Assembly (NCBI GenBank): GCA_010015675.1
Contig: ML976995.1
Coordinates: forward strand, 1 to 64,000
Length of the DNA stretch: 64,000 nucleotides
From: Byssothecium circinans
Lineage: Eukaryota; Ascomycota; Dothideomycetes; Pleosporales; Massarinaceae
Direction: 5' to 3'
How positions within the stretch are numbered: position 1 is the first letter of the stretch; every line of letters begins with the position of its first letter. Below, in pieces: positions 54,020-64,000 of this stretch. The notes under the pieces were generated by a model. The model did not search any database. It was not told the origin of the DNA and saw nothing but the letters and a program-made list of their open reading frames with translations. A program made the position numbers and the translations under genes.

Positions 54020-54870
54020 GTGTGCGGGATTTGGGGTTAGTGTGAAGAAGGTTTATGACTTTCTGTGGTGGAATTGGAGACCAGATGAGTGATTCGGTAT
54101 GGCGTAACTTGCGTGGATGAACTTCCATCTCATTCTAATGCACTGCATTGAGCGAGCGAGCAAGCGAGCTTGCATGTCCATCGAATTCAAGGACTAGCAA
54201 CTGCAATTCCACTTTTTCTCATCCCATCCCGTCCTACTTCAAGATGATGACTTCCGAAGTGATCCTTAGAGCATTTGTAGACGCACTTCCTATGCAAAGC
54301 AGCCACACTCCTCCCAACATTGTACGTTACACGTTTCCCTCTATTCTACCATGGCTTATGCAGAGAAGCAAATCTGCATACGCCCATGGCATGATGGACA
54401 GGGACCATGATTTAGACGTGATTGGTAAGTGAGACCGTGTATATACCCGCGAACTCTGTTGGCAGACGATGCAAAGTGAGATGGCGTTTGAAGTTTGAAT
54501 AAGAATAGCCAAGAAGCCGCAGCGCTACGCTCAGAAAACAAAACGTAGGATAAATGAAAAAAAAGCAATGTGTATGGGACGAAATCCCGCCCAATGCTTT
54601 GAATGCGAATGCATGCGCTGTATAGTAAACCCACCCATCCACGCCACGCCACGCCACGCCATGCGATGCGATGCGATGTGAAGCAAAGTAAAGCGACGTG
54701 AAAAAGCAGAAGTAGCCTTCACCTCCTACTTTCTCGCGTTCCAATCCGATATTCCTCCCAGCCCTGACTGAGTTACCCTGGGTATCCCTTCGCCGATCCA
54801 TCCCATCCCATCCCATCCCATCCGATCCGATCCATCCTCCAAAACAAAACAAAACAAAAGAAAAATAAGT
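54020..54870. other. Intergenic region with pentanucleotide microsatellites
   Basis: Convergent 3' ends of the TMA23-like and coiled-coil genes. It holds (ACGCC)4 near 54,641-54,660 running into (ATGCG)3-4 at 54,661-54,679, (ATCCC)4-5 with ATCCG variants near 54,797-54,833, and (AAAAC)3-4 at 54,841-54,858. ORFs here are produced by these repeats. Confidence 0.65.
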
Positions 54871-57800
54871 CTACAACTCCCTAAAAAACCTCCTCACCCT
54901 CGAAAACCTCTTCTCCTCCCCCTCCTTCCCACTACTCTTCACACTCCCCCTACTCTTCGGCCTCAATCCCTCTCCCGCTCCGTCTTTCTCCGCATGCGCA
55001 TGGCCGTGACCGTGCATATGCACGCTCAATCTCCCAAATCCATGGCTCGTCCTCGGCCTCTGCACATGCGCAGTCTGCGGTCTCCCAAACGACGAGATAC
55101 GCCGCGAGACGGGCGAACCTAACGGCGAAGCTGTGGTAGGACGAACGGGACGCTGGGCATTCGCCGTCTGCGGCCGCAGCGGGGATGACGGCGACGCTAC
55201 CTCCGGTGAAGAAAAATAGTCAGCTTGACCACGGTTCCGTAGTTCTTCGCCTAGAAACGCAGGTCCTCCCCCTCCATGGGAAGTTACAGGGCGCGCCGGC
55301 GACCCTGAGGCATAGCTACTCTGGCGTTTCTTCAGTACAGTGCGCACGTCACGCGGTTTGCCATGTCTTTCGAGTTCGCTTAGGGCGGCTTCGGAGTCTC
55401 TGAGCGCTTTCTTGAGGTTATGTTTGGTTTCGGAGATGCCTTGGAGGGAGACGAGGGTTTCGTCGCGTTGCATGCGCATGCGTTCGACTTCTTTGGCCCA
55501 GGCGGAGAGGTTGGGGTCGGATTCTTTGATGATTTGGAGGGTGTTGTCATGGTCGTGGAAGGGGTGGTGGTGCGAGTTGAAAGAGATGCTTCGTGGGCGG
55601 GGTGATTTCAATGCCGGTGCCGGTGACGGCGGTGTTGTAGAGTCTGCGAGTTCAAGTCGCTGGATCTTGGACTCTAGATTGCTGACGAGTTCTGCGAATG
55701 TTTTCTTGTTTTCGCGAAGTTCGCGCACTTCTTCCTCGACGGCGGCGAGTTGTGCTGCAAATTCGTCCTTGCCCTTCTGTAGTTCGCCAATGGTGGAGTC
55801 TTTGGCCTTGAGCTCGCACTGCAAGCGACTCTCGTGTTGTTTCTGCAGCTCCGCCATCGCCTGATCCTTAGTGCGTAACTCTTTCTCGTACTTTTCCTCA
55901 CTGCTAAATTGGATGCGTCTCATCTCGTCCAACTGGCCCTGCAGCCCATTCCTCTCATCCTTCAACGCTCTTTCATGAGACAACGCCGACTCATGCATCA
56001 CCTTCTCCTTGTCCTGAAGTTCCTCTAAAAGCTTACTTTTGCTGGTTCTCAGTGCATCTACCTCGTGAGTCTGGTCACTGATGTGGTGATGCAACTCCGC
56101 ATTCTCATCCATCAAAATCTCCAGCTCTTTGTTCCTAGCCATAAGTCTGCGCTTGTATTTGAGTTTGGACGAAGTAGCGGCGCTGAGCTTTGCTTCCGAT
56201 TCTTGAACAAAGTCTTCGAGGCGCTTTTGGCTGCCATCTAGCGCTGCTTCGGCAGCTAGCATGCCTTCTTCTACCTGCTCGAGGAAGTCTTCTAAGCGAG
56301 TGTTGGCTGTTTTGACAGACTCTAGCTCCTCTTCAGCAGCGGCGAGGCGTTCCTGTAGATCTTTCTCGGATGCATCGAGCTGTGCGTTCGTCTCTTTTAG
56401 TGTGTTAAGCTCCTTGTCTACTTCCGAGACTTGAGTCTTGAGGGATTGGCCTTCTGATTCCGTTTCGCCCAGACGAGAGCGGGTGATGTGTAGCTCCTTT
56501 TCTAGATCCGAGGTCGCCCGAGACGCAGTATTGAAGTGCTCTTCAATCTCAGCCTTCGCAACACGGAGGAATTCGAGCTCTTTTTCAGCATTAGAGAGCT
56601 TGGACTGGAAAGTGAGTCCCTCCGACTCTGCGTCTCCAAGCCGAGAATGGGTCGCGTTCAACTCGCTCTTCATGACTGCAGCCTCTTTAGAAGCGATTTT
56701 GTATTGTTCTTCGATCTCAGCCTTGACAAGTCGGAGAGCTTCCAATTCTTCGTCAGCTTTGAGAAGGTGTGTTTCGACGTCATTCTTCTGGGAATCAGAA
56801 GCATCGAGCCGAGACTGCGTTGTTTGGAGCTCCTTCTCAAGGCCAGCCTTTTCTGTAGATATCGACGCAAAACGCTCTTCAAGTTCGCTGTTCGTGCTCC
56901 TGAGTGAATTGAGCTCCTTCTCAGCAGCCAGTATCCGCACGTTGAGTGCGGTGGCATCAGTTCCAGAGGCTTCCAAACTTGACTTTGCGACATCAAGCTC
57001 CTTCTCAAGCGCTGATTTCGCATCAGAAATGAATTTGACCCGCTCTTCGATTTCAGCTTTTGCTTTGCGCACGACGTCCAGCTCTTGCTCTGATTCAGAT
57101 AACTTCGAAATGAGGGTTGCGTTCTCGATACCGCTGATTGACAAGCGTGACCGTGTGGACCGAAGTTCCTTCTCCAAGCCGGTATTAGACTTCACCATAT
57201 CCGAGAGCCGCTCCCCGAGATCCAGATTCGATTGCTTCAATGCCTCAAGCTCATCCCGGGTCGTAGACAATTGGCAAACAAGATCTTCCTTCTCGGCGCT
57301 AACAGCTTCAAGCTGAGCTGTAGTTGAGTTGAAGTCGCTCTGGAGCTTGCCGTGCTTGTCTGACAGACGTTTGAAGCGCTCCTCGGTCTGTTCTTTCTCA
57401 TTCTGAGTGTACGACAAACTCGCCTCGAGACTCGAAAGTTTGGATCGAAGGCCCTCGCCTTCAGTTTGGACAACAGTCGCACGTTCCAAGGTGCTGGCAA
57501 GTTCGCTCTTCAAATTCTCGGAGGCTTTGAGCGCTTCCTTTAAACGCTCATTCAATTCTGCCTTCGAAGTTTCGCTCTCTTGCCACTGATTTTCCAACCC
57601 CGAAATCTGTGTGTTCAGAGCCGCAGCTTTAGCCTGGAGCAAAGCAAGACGTTCTTCAACTTCAGACTTGGATTGCTGGTTCGTCGATAGCTCGACCTGC
57701 AGGCCAGAGCGTTCTGTCTGGAGTGCATCGTTTTCGGACCGGATGAGAGCAAGGTGCTCCTCAACCTCGCCTTTCAACTGTTGACTGTGGTGAAGATCGT

Positions 57801-60030
57801 CTTGCAGCTGAGAGACTCGCGACTTTAGAACTATGCCCTCCGATTCCGTCTCGGCTAACTTGGATCGAGTTGCTTCCAAATCGCGCTCTAGCTCAACCTT
57901 TGAAGCCCACACCTCATCCAGCCGACCTTCCACTTCAGCCTTCGAGCGTTTGACGACTTCTAGCTCTTGTTGCGAAGACAATTTCGCTTGTTCTGCTTCC
58001 TTCAGCTTCTCTTGTAGCTCCGTCACGTGCACTTCCGTTTCCGCAAGCTTGTCATTGCTGGTGTCCAGCTGCACTCGTAGATCCGCAGAAGACTGCTGGG
58101 CACTCTCGAGCTGACTGGCTAACGTAGCCTTCTCCTGCCGCAGAGCCTCCAGTTCTTTCCGTGCTTCGGCATCCGATTTCTGTAGGGTTTGTACCTGCTC
58201 CCGAGCACTCTGCAGGTCAACTTCCAAGCTATCTCGAGACGAGCGGAGAGTGTCCAGTTCCAACTGCAAGTGAAACTTCCCTTCTTGCTCATTGTTCAGC
58301 ACATCCTTCGTTTTCTGTAATTCTTCCTCCAACTCCCTCTTTGCGAGAGTCGTTGCTCTGAGTTCAGCCCGTAAACCATCGTTCGCTTCTTGTGCTGACC
58401 GTAGACTATGCTGGAGCTCGACTACGGATCCCTGGGCTATTGCAAGCGCTGCTTCAGTGTGCTGCTTCAGTTCCTCCGAATTCTTCAAGTCACGGCGAAG
58501 GGCGGATATGACACCTCCAGACACCTCGACCTTCGTCGAGTGCTCGGCTATCTGTTTCTGAAAATACGCAACGGACGTCTCAAGCGCATTCAGATTGGCT
58601 CGGCTCTCCGTCAACTGTGCGTCGATAGTATGACGGTCTGTCTCGTTTTCCGCAAGTTGTTCACGAAGTTCATTCTCCCGGTGTCCGGCAGCTTCCAGAT
58701 TCTCCTTCAATAAGCGCAAATCCTCTTCCAGCCCACCAGTGTGAGCTTCGAGCTTTCCGATTCGAGCGTTGCGGTCCTCAACCTCATCCTGGAGCAAAGC
58801 CTTTTCCTTCTCTAGAGCCTCAATCGTCTCCTGTCGATCTTTCCTCGTGCGTTCCAGCTCTTCGATCTTCTTGTTTCTGACTTCCAGCTGTGACTGTAAG
58901 GCAGTCTCGGAGCTCGTGGATACAGCAAGGTCGGACTTTGCAACGCGAAGGCTCTCCTCAATCGCCGCCCTCGATCGTTCCAGAGTAGCGATGCGGGACT
59001 GATGACTATGCACCTCCTCTTCAAAGCTCTTCTGGGTCGCTTGCAACAAATTGGCTTGATCCTGACTCTTCTCGCATTCCAACTGCAGATCTGCGATCCG
59101 ACTCCGGCAGACAGCGAGTGCACGATCCGATTCACGCTTTGCTCTTATCAACCGGCTGTCTGAAGTCCGTATATTGATCGGGCTACTACGTTCTGGCGTG
59201 GCGTTCCAGCCATTGCTGTCCCATAATGCTGAGCTTGGCTGCGGTGGTGTACTAGGTGGGCCAGTGATTGCGCGTGAGGGTCTAGATAAGCGGGTTGGAG
59301 GAGACGGCGGTGGTGATATGGGATGAGGTTGCGCACGGTTCTGGACTTGAGGGTTGGGGTCGGAATCTACACAGCAACGTTAGCAACTTTCAGATGTCGT
59401 GGCATGACACTTGCATTGAAGAGTCAGCATCGAAGCCTTCTCCAAGCACTCCAGAATATCTTTATTTCTATGCTCCTCCTCCCTCAAGCTCTTAGTCAAC
59501 TGCTCGATTCTTTTCTCTGCATCCTTCCCACTGAGATAATGATTCTTCCTACTGCTCGCCAGACTTCGTGCCGTCTTCACAATCTGCTTTTCCTTGACCG
59601 AGATGTTGACAGCCATGCGAAACGCCATTCTCCGAAGTGAAGATATTGACTGCTTAGCCTCAGTGCCGGCGATCTGATGAGCCTTGAGCTCCGCCCTGAG
59701 ATGGTTGCGCTGGTTCTTGATGAATGACAACTGTGCCCAATTCGAAATAGGCGTAAATGGATCTTCTTTTATGCGCGGTGAACCTAGTTGCGACGACGGT
59801 TTCGAATCGACAGTTGGACTCTGCGAGCCTTGGTGCTTTAAGTGGTCCATAATGAAGCTGTCTGTCATAGAGATGGAGTGTTCAATTTTTGGCGTACTCG
59901 GCGGCGACGAAAAGAATGTGCGCTCCATGGCTGATTTACCTGTCGAAGGTACTAAATTCTCTGTGCCGATGTTGCTATGTGAATGCGATGTATGGCCGTC
60001 GTTATCCGAGACGTGGGAGTCGACCGTCAT
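54871..60030 (-). CDS. Giant coiled-coil protein (about 1,705 aa) with 56-residue repeats
   Basis: Exon 1 (about 59,409-60,030, start 'MTVDSHVSDNDGHTSHSHSN') and exon 2 (54,871-59,366) are joined by a short intron of about 42 bp (GTCATG or GTGTCA donor, GCTAAC branch, GTGTAG acceptor); the exact donor is uncertain. The N-terminal 100 residues are disordered. From about 110 on, an almost unbroken coiled coil runs to residue about 1,500, then a Ser/Pro/His-rich tail ('LSVHMHGHGHAHAEKDG') with a basic end. The middle contains tandem 56-residue units (eight heptads) with a recurring 'AEIEER...LEKEL...SRL...EKEL' frame. Such proteins serve as scaffolds or tethers (cytoskeletal, septal or Golgi-like), but the location cannot be read. 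It has no motor head and no membrane span. Confidence 0.88.
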
Positions 60031-60950
60031 GTTGGACGAGCGAGAACAAAGTTAATTGGGCATGGGAATAAAGGTTGTATTCGTATGTGAGATTGCTTAT
60101 AGAAAAAACAATGTTGCGCCTGGGGAAGTGCCACGTGCCAGGGCCCCGATGCGTGGCTGTGGATGTGTTGTTGTTGTTGTAGGACTGGCTGGGCGGTTGA
60201 CGTGTGGTTTGTTGGATTATCAGATATGCGGTGAGGCGATCGTCACACGAGGGGCTGGACTGGGATCTTCAATAACAACAACAGAAGAAAATAGGGCAGC
60301 GAGGAAAATGGAATAAGAATACGAAAGGAGAAGAGGAAAAGAGTGCGTGGAAGACCCCGGGAAAGACAGTGGAAGAATCGAGGTTCAGTTCATGCGACTC
60401 GCGGCAGTGCTGCCGTCATAGCAGAGGACTGAACGAGATGTCAGAGGTAAAGCGACGCCGACGAACACAACGGCGCATGGGCGAGGAGATGAGGAGAGCC
60501 AGGAACTCATTCGGCGCGTCGACGGTGGTGACGGCGTCTCTGGCGGCACGGATGAGATGTGTTTGGCCTGCTTCTCACCCCATCGTCTGCCGACTGGCCC
60601 AAGTGGGGACGGACTGGCATTACCCAATTCAGAAGTCCATTGATGTGTCAAGACCCCAGCGCAGGCGTCATCAGCCGCGCCTACTCCTAAATATCTCGAC
60701 TTTGGCTGCTTCAACAAACACAATTATTGCCGCTTATGTTTGATAAAAAATGTATTCGACGATTATGTAAAGTTCATCAATCTCTGTGGTACCCCAGTGT
60801 CATCAAGAGGCAGGCGCTAGCCGCATTAGCCTTCACCCTAGTCCCGGCTCCGATCTCAGATCTGGGGACCCTAGCGGGAGATCTGAAGATACATGCGTCA
60901 TTCTTTGCAGTGTGACTTCTGGTGAGTAAGCATTATCCTCTACATGCTAG
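60031..60950. other. Intergenic region, no gene supported
   Basis: Promoter of the coiled-coil gene and 3' flank of the acyl-CoA dehydrogenase. ORFs at 60,369-60,743 and 60,385-60,723 on opposite strands overlap each other and show no family features. Confidence 0.45.
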
Positions 60951-62409
60951 TTACTTTGTGTACGTCTTCTGCAAATGCTTCGCAATCGTCGTCAACTGGA
61001 TATTGCTCGTTCCCTCATAAATGGCGCCAATCTTGCTGTCGCGGAAGTACTTCTCCGCGAGCCCTTCACGTACGAAGCCCATACCGCCCATCCACTCGAC
61101 CGCCTGTCCAGATACTTTGCCAGCGACTTGAGACGCATACAGTTTGGCCATAGCGGCGTCCATGACGAAATCCTCGCCGGCTTCCTTCTTCCGGGCGGCG
61201 TTGAAGACGAGAGCACGCGCAGCTTGGATCTCGGTCCAGGCTTGCGCGAGCTGGTGCTGCATGCCCTGGAACTCGCCGATGAGCTGGCCGAACTGCTTGC
61301 GGTCGTTCCACACGTATCTACTCATGTAAGTGTCTGTCCTTGGTAAATATGTGAAGAACTCACCCTGCCGCGTTCTCCCACGCACCGAGCGCCAGGCCAG
61401 TCATCTGCGCCGCAATGCCAATGCGACCCTCATTCAGCAGCCCGATAGCGTACTTGTAGCCCTGGAACTCCTCGCCCAGCAAGTTTTCCTTCGGGATCTC
61501 GACGTCGTCAAAGTTGACCACGCAGGTGCTGCTGGCCCTGATACCGAGCTTCTTCTCCTTCTTCGCGATGGAAAAGCCAGGCGTGCCCTTCTCGACGACA
61601 AAGGCCGTGATGCCCTTGTATTTCTTGCTCGGGTCGAGGTTGGCGAAGACGATGAAGAAGTTGGCCTCCACGCTGTTCGTTATCCACATCTTACTTCCGC
61701 TGATCTTGTAGCCGTTGTCGGTGCGCGTCGCCTTAGTAGCGAGAGCAAAGGCATCGGAGCCGGAGACGGGTTCGGAGAGACAGAAGGAGCCTTTGTGGTC
61801 AGTCCTCAAATTCCACATGCAAATGGCATTCGTCCTCACCGACAGTATTCGTAGCCAACCGTGGCAGCCACTCCTTCTTCATCCTCTCAGATCCCCACTT
61901 CAAGATGGCAGTATTACACAGCGTATTGTGCACATCGCACAAGACACTAACACTCGGATCTATTCGCGCAAGCTCCTCAATGGCGATAATGGCCGCTGTG
62001 AAGTTCATGCCCGAACCGCCGTACTCTTCCGGAATCTCAATGCCCATGAGTCCCTGCTCAAACAGCTGCTCCACCACCGCCGGGTCCATTGACTCTGCCT
62101 CATCCATTTCCCGCGCTTTGGGGAGAATCACGTCGCTGGCAAACTTGGACACAGAATCGGCCATGAGGAGCTCGGTCTCGGAGAGGTGCGTGATGGGCGT
62201 GGGCGGCACATCGGTGATGTCGACGTCTCGTCGGGGTATCGTCGCCGAGAGGCATCGAATTCTGTAAATGATGTATCAGCCTCCTGTCTTCTCTTCTTCA
62301 CCGGGTGGCCATACTGTGGGGCCGACCGCGTGAAAGCTGGTCGCAAACTTCTCGATGACGCAGTTGCAGCGCGAGCGAGCGGTCTGAAGCTTCTCGAGAT
62401 GGATGCCAT
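60951..62409 (-). CDS. Mitochondrial short/branched-chain acyl-CoA dehydrogenase
   Basis: Four exons (62,315-62,409; 61,840-62,261; 61,364-61,790; 60,951-61,317) with introns of 53, 49 and 46 bp splice in frame to 436 residues. A basic presequence ('MASISRSFRPLARAATASSR') ends near 'RCLSATIPRR', typical for mitochondria. Family motifs: 'EQGLMGIEIPEEYGGSGM', 'SFCLSEPVSGSDAF' (FAD/CoA-binding signature), 'NGYKISGSKMWITN', 'GRIGIAAQMTGLALGAWE', and the C-terminal 'YFRDSKIGAIYEGTSNIQL' with the catalytic Glu in YEGT. It matches the ACADSB (2-methyl-branched/short chain) branch and acts in beta-oxidation or isoleucine breakdown. The first donor (GTATGG at 62,314) was chosen over a nearby GTGAAG because only it keeps the frame. 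Confidence 0.95.
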
Positions 62410-64000
62410 GGTGCAAAATAGGAAGATAATGTTCAATATGCAAAACGTCAAGAAGATTAGGCGTGAGAAGTCAAGGAGGTTACGGGATTCGCTTCAGTGG
62501 CTGTACGTCTTAAGCCGAGGCCGCCGTTCCTGAGTTTCAATAGTCCCGCCGCCAGCCGCACCTTGCCCAATCCGGGGTACCTAGGGATTGTCACATGTCA
62601 CGACCTGACTCAACACCATATGCACATCGTCATCGAACCTGTATCATCTCTGTCGTTTTTCTTTTAGAAACCTTCATTACACTCTACCACGGTACTCTAT
62701 ATCTGGAACACCTGCCTTCTCGGGCTCAGTCTGTTGTCGAATATGGCGATTCAGTATTAGCACTATTCGTCACGCTTCATATCAATCTTCCAAATACCAA
62801 TGATGCTCCTCCGGATGTTCATAGAATGGCAACCCAAGAACCATCCTTCAGACCATGCAACATCTCTCGCACGAACGGTTTCTCAACGTAATAGCTACTC
62901 ACCAAATTTGACCTTCTTCAGCTCCCTACAAAGACTCCCGAATACACACGAGACATCCTACACTTCACCTGACACCAACTTGAACCATGGATTTTAGAGA
63001 AAGCAGTTTCTACATTTCACCCGGCTGTAGGGACTGGAATAGGCGGTGGGGAGCGTATAATGCGGGTGGGAGGAAGGTGGAAGCACAGGAACTTGCGGCA
63101 TAGTTTTTGACTATAAAAGGAAGCTTTCACTGTAAGCTAGAAAAGAAAAGAAACTTAGGGAAGAAGACTATCGAACTATTCATTTATAAAGGTACAGTAC
63201 GCTAGAACGAGATGCTTTCACAAGAGCCGATAATTGTCATGATTTTCATTAATAATAATGAATAATTGCGCGCTATGTGCGTGATATTGGATACTTTACT
63301 GTATCATACAAAATCACCACGTTTATGACAGCTGCTACTCTCAACTCGGTAGGTTGCTCCCTGCTCGCTACGGCTGCTCAAGAGCACGTTAGCCCATTCA
63401 AAGGGAAGCTGGCAGGAATACACCTCCTTCAGCGTCCTCATCCGCCACTGCATTGACGCTGTCACGAAGTGTACTTCCGCAATTCCGGCTAGCTTTCAGA
63501 CGTAGTCCACACAGATTTTGCCCAAAAGGACGACGATATATTGCAAGGGAGTACATCTGTTGAGCACATCTGCAATGAAACAAGTCCAATTTGCAGCTTT
63601 ATGGCTAATAGATCCGGCTTACGACAAGAAGATAGCTTTACCATACGTTTGGAAATCCAGTCTCCAAGCACTCCAGCTCAGTGACGTAGTGAATTCCATT
63701 TGCACGTGATGGTCTGTCGACCTCGTAAGGTAGGTACCGCTGCCTCTTTAGCTTATGTGATATCCGAGCCAAGTGTCCATGTATAGCGATTTAGGCTGCG
63801 TCAGGGGGACTGTGGCTTTTAACACACTTGGAGGATGGAGGCGCATACTTTGCCTCTTACTCATCCGCCCGCCTTTGCAATGGGAGAAACAACCGCCTTC
63901 ATGTTCAGCATGGGCGAAGTTGGCCTTGAGAGCGGTTATGCTGGTGCTGTGGTCAGCTGTGAATGGGTAAAGAGGAGTTAGCTTGTACCATGGTACTTAC
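62410..64000. other. Right-end region, no gene supported
   Basis: About 1.6 kb. ORFs of 60-98 codons on both strands have no family features. At the very end the minus strand shows a plausible intron (GTAAGT donor at the edge, GCTAAC, CATTCACAG acceptor near 63,955), so an exon of a gene lying further right may reach into 63,800-63,955, but no frame is convincing. Confidence 0.4.

Noticed and set aside
56438..57316. Plus-strand ORF of 292 codons, Ser-rich
   Set aside because: Antisense shadow of the coiled-coil gene.
60975..62092. Plus-strand ORFs of 123-174 codons
   Set aside because: Antisense of the acyl-CoA dehydrogenase exons, whose motifs are unambiguous.
63773..63970. Plus-strand ORF of 65 codons at the right edge
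   Set aside because: The opposite strand shows better intron signals, and no frame here has family features.
1..64000. CRISPR arrays, operons, riboswitches or Shine-Dalgarno sites
   Set aside because: The sequence is eukaryotic (spliceosomal introns, fungal families, RIP); no such structures were seen.

Overview
This window is nuclear DNA of a filamentous ascomycete fungus (Pezizomycotina). The evidence is the intron-bearing genes with short introns (about 42-96 bp, GT..AG, CTAAC/CTGAC-like branch sites), typical fungal families (Zn2Cys6 and C2H2 regulators, a GMC oxidoreductase, an AA9 polysaccharide monooxygenase, a Dal5-type permease, a Ure2-like GST), and a block wrecked by CpA-to-TpA changes, the signature of repeat-induced point mutation (RIP). 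I cannot fix the class; Dothideomycetes or Leotiomycetes are plausible.

Layout. 1-10,900 is a transposon graveyard. It holds a Fot/pogo transposase relic (1-912), a degenerate OrsD-like gene (about 930-2,607), and an AT-rich RIP block (about 3,000-10,900). The block contains a second OrsD-like relic (about 3,190-5,090), a minus-strand Ty3/Gypsy element with gag, protease, RT and RNase H but no recognisable integrase (about 5,590-10,545), and the end of another Fot-like element (about 10,895). 11,500-19,300 carries intact genes: GMC oxidoreductase, C2H2 protein, MFS permease. 20,500-25,000 is a decay zone with a broken Zn2Cys6 regulator, a broken zinc-type oxidoreductase and an F-box-like gene with a one-base frameshift. 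25,700-29,700 has a small acidic protein, a GST and a signal-peptide/single-membrane-span protein. 29,700-36,500 is gene-poor; it contains an AA9 gene split by a 160-bp hAT-type MITE and a possible broken Ulp1-like gene.

36,500-46,200 holds a degenerate SprT-like protein, a mitochondrial RRM-like protein, two lineage hypotheticals and a secreted protein with two frameshifts. 46,864-48,967 is a complete but inactivated Fot/pogo element with TIRs and TA target duplication, followed directly by an F-box gene. 50,300-62,400 is a conserved housekeeping block: UTP11 and a TMA23-like protein (ribosome biogenesis), an SDR divergent from the TMA23-like gene, a giant coiled-coil protein built from 56-residue repeats, and a mitochondrial acyl-CoA dehydrogenase. 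62,410-64,000 shows no convincing gene.

I did not find an undescribed multi-gene system. The strongest new observations are the clean MITE disruption of the AA9 gene, the full Fot copy whose second catalytic Asp was lost by a RIP-type change, paired OrsD-like relics around nested LTR debris, and several nearly intact genes broken by single lesions.
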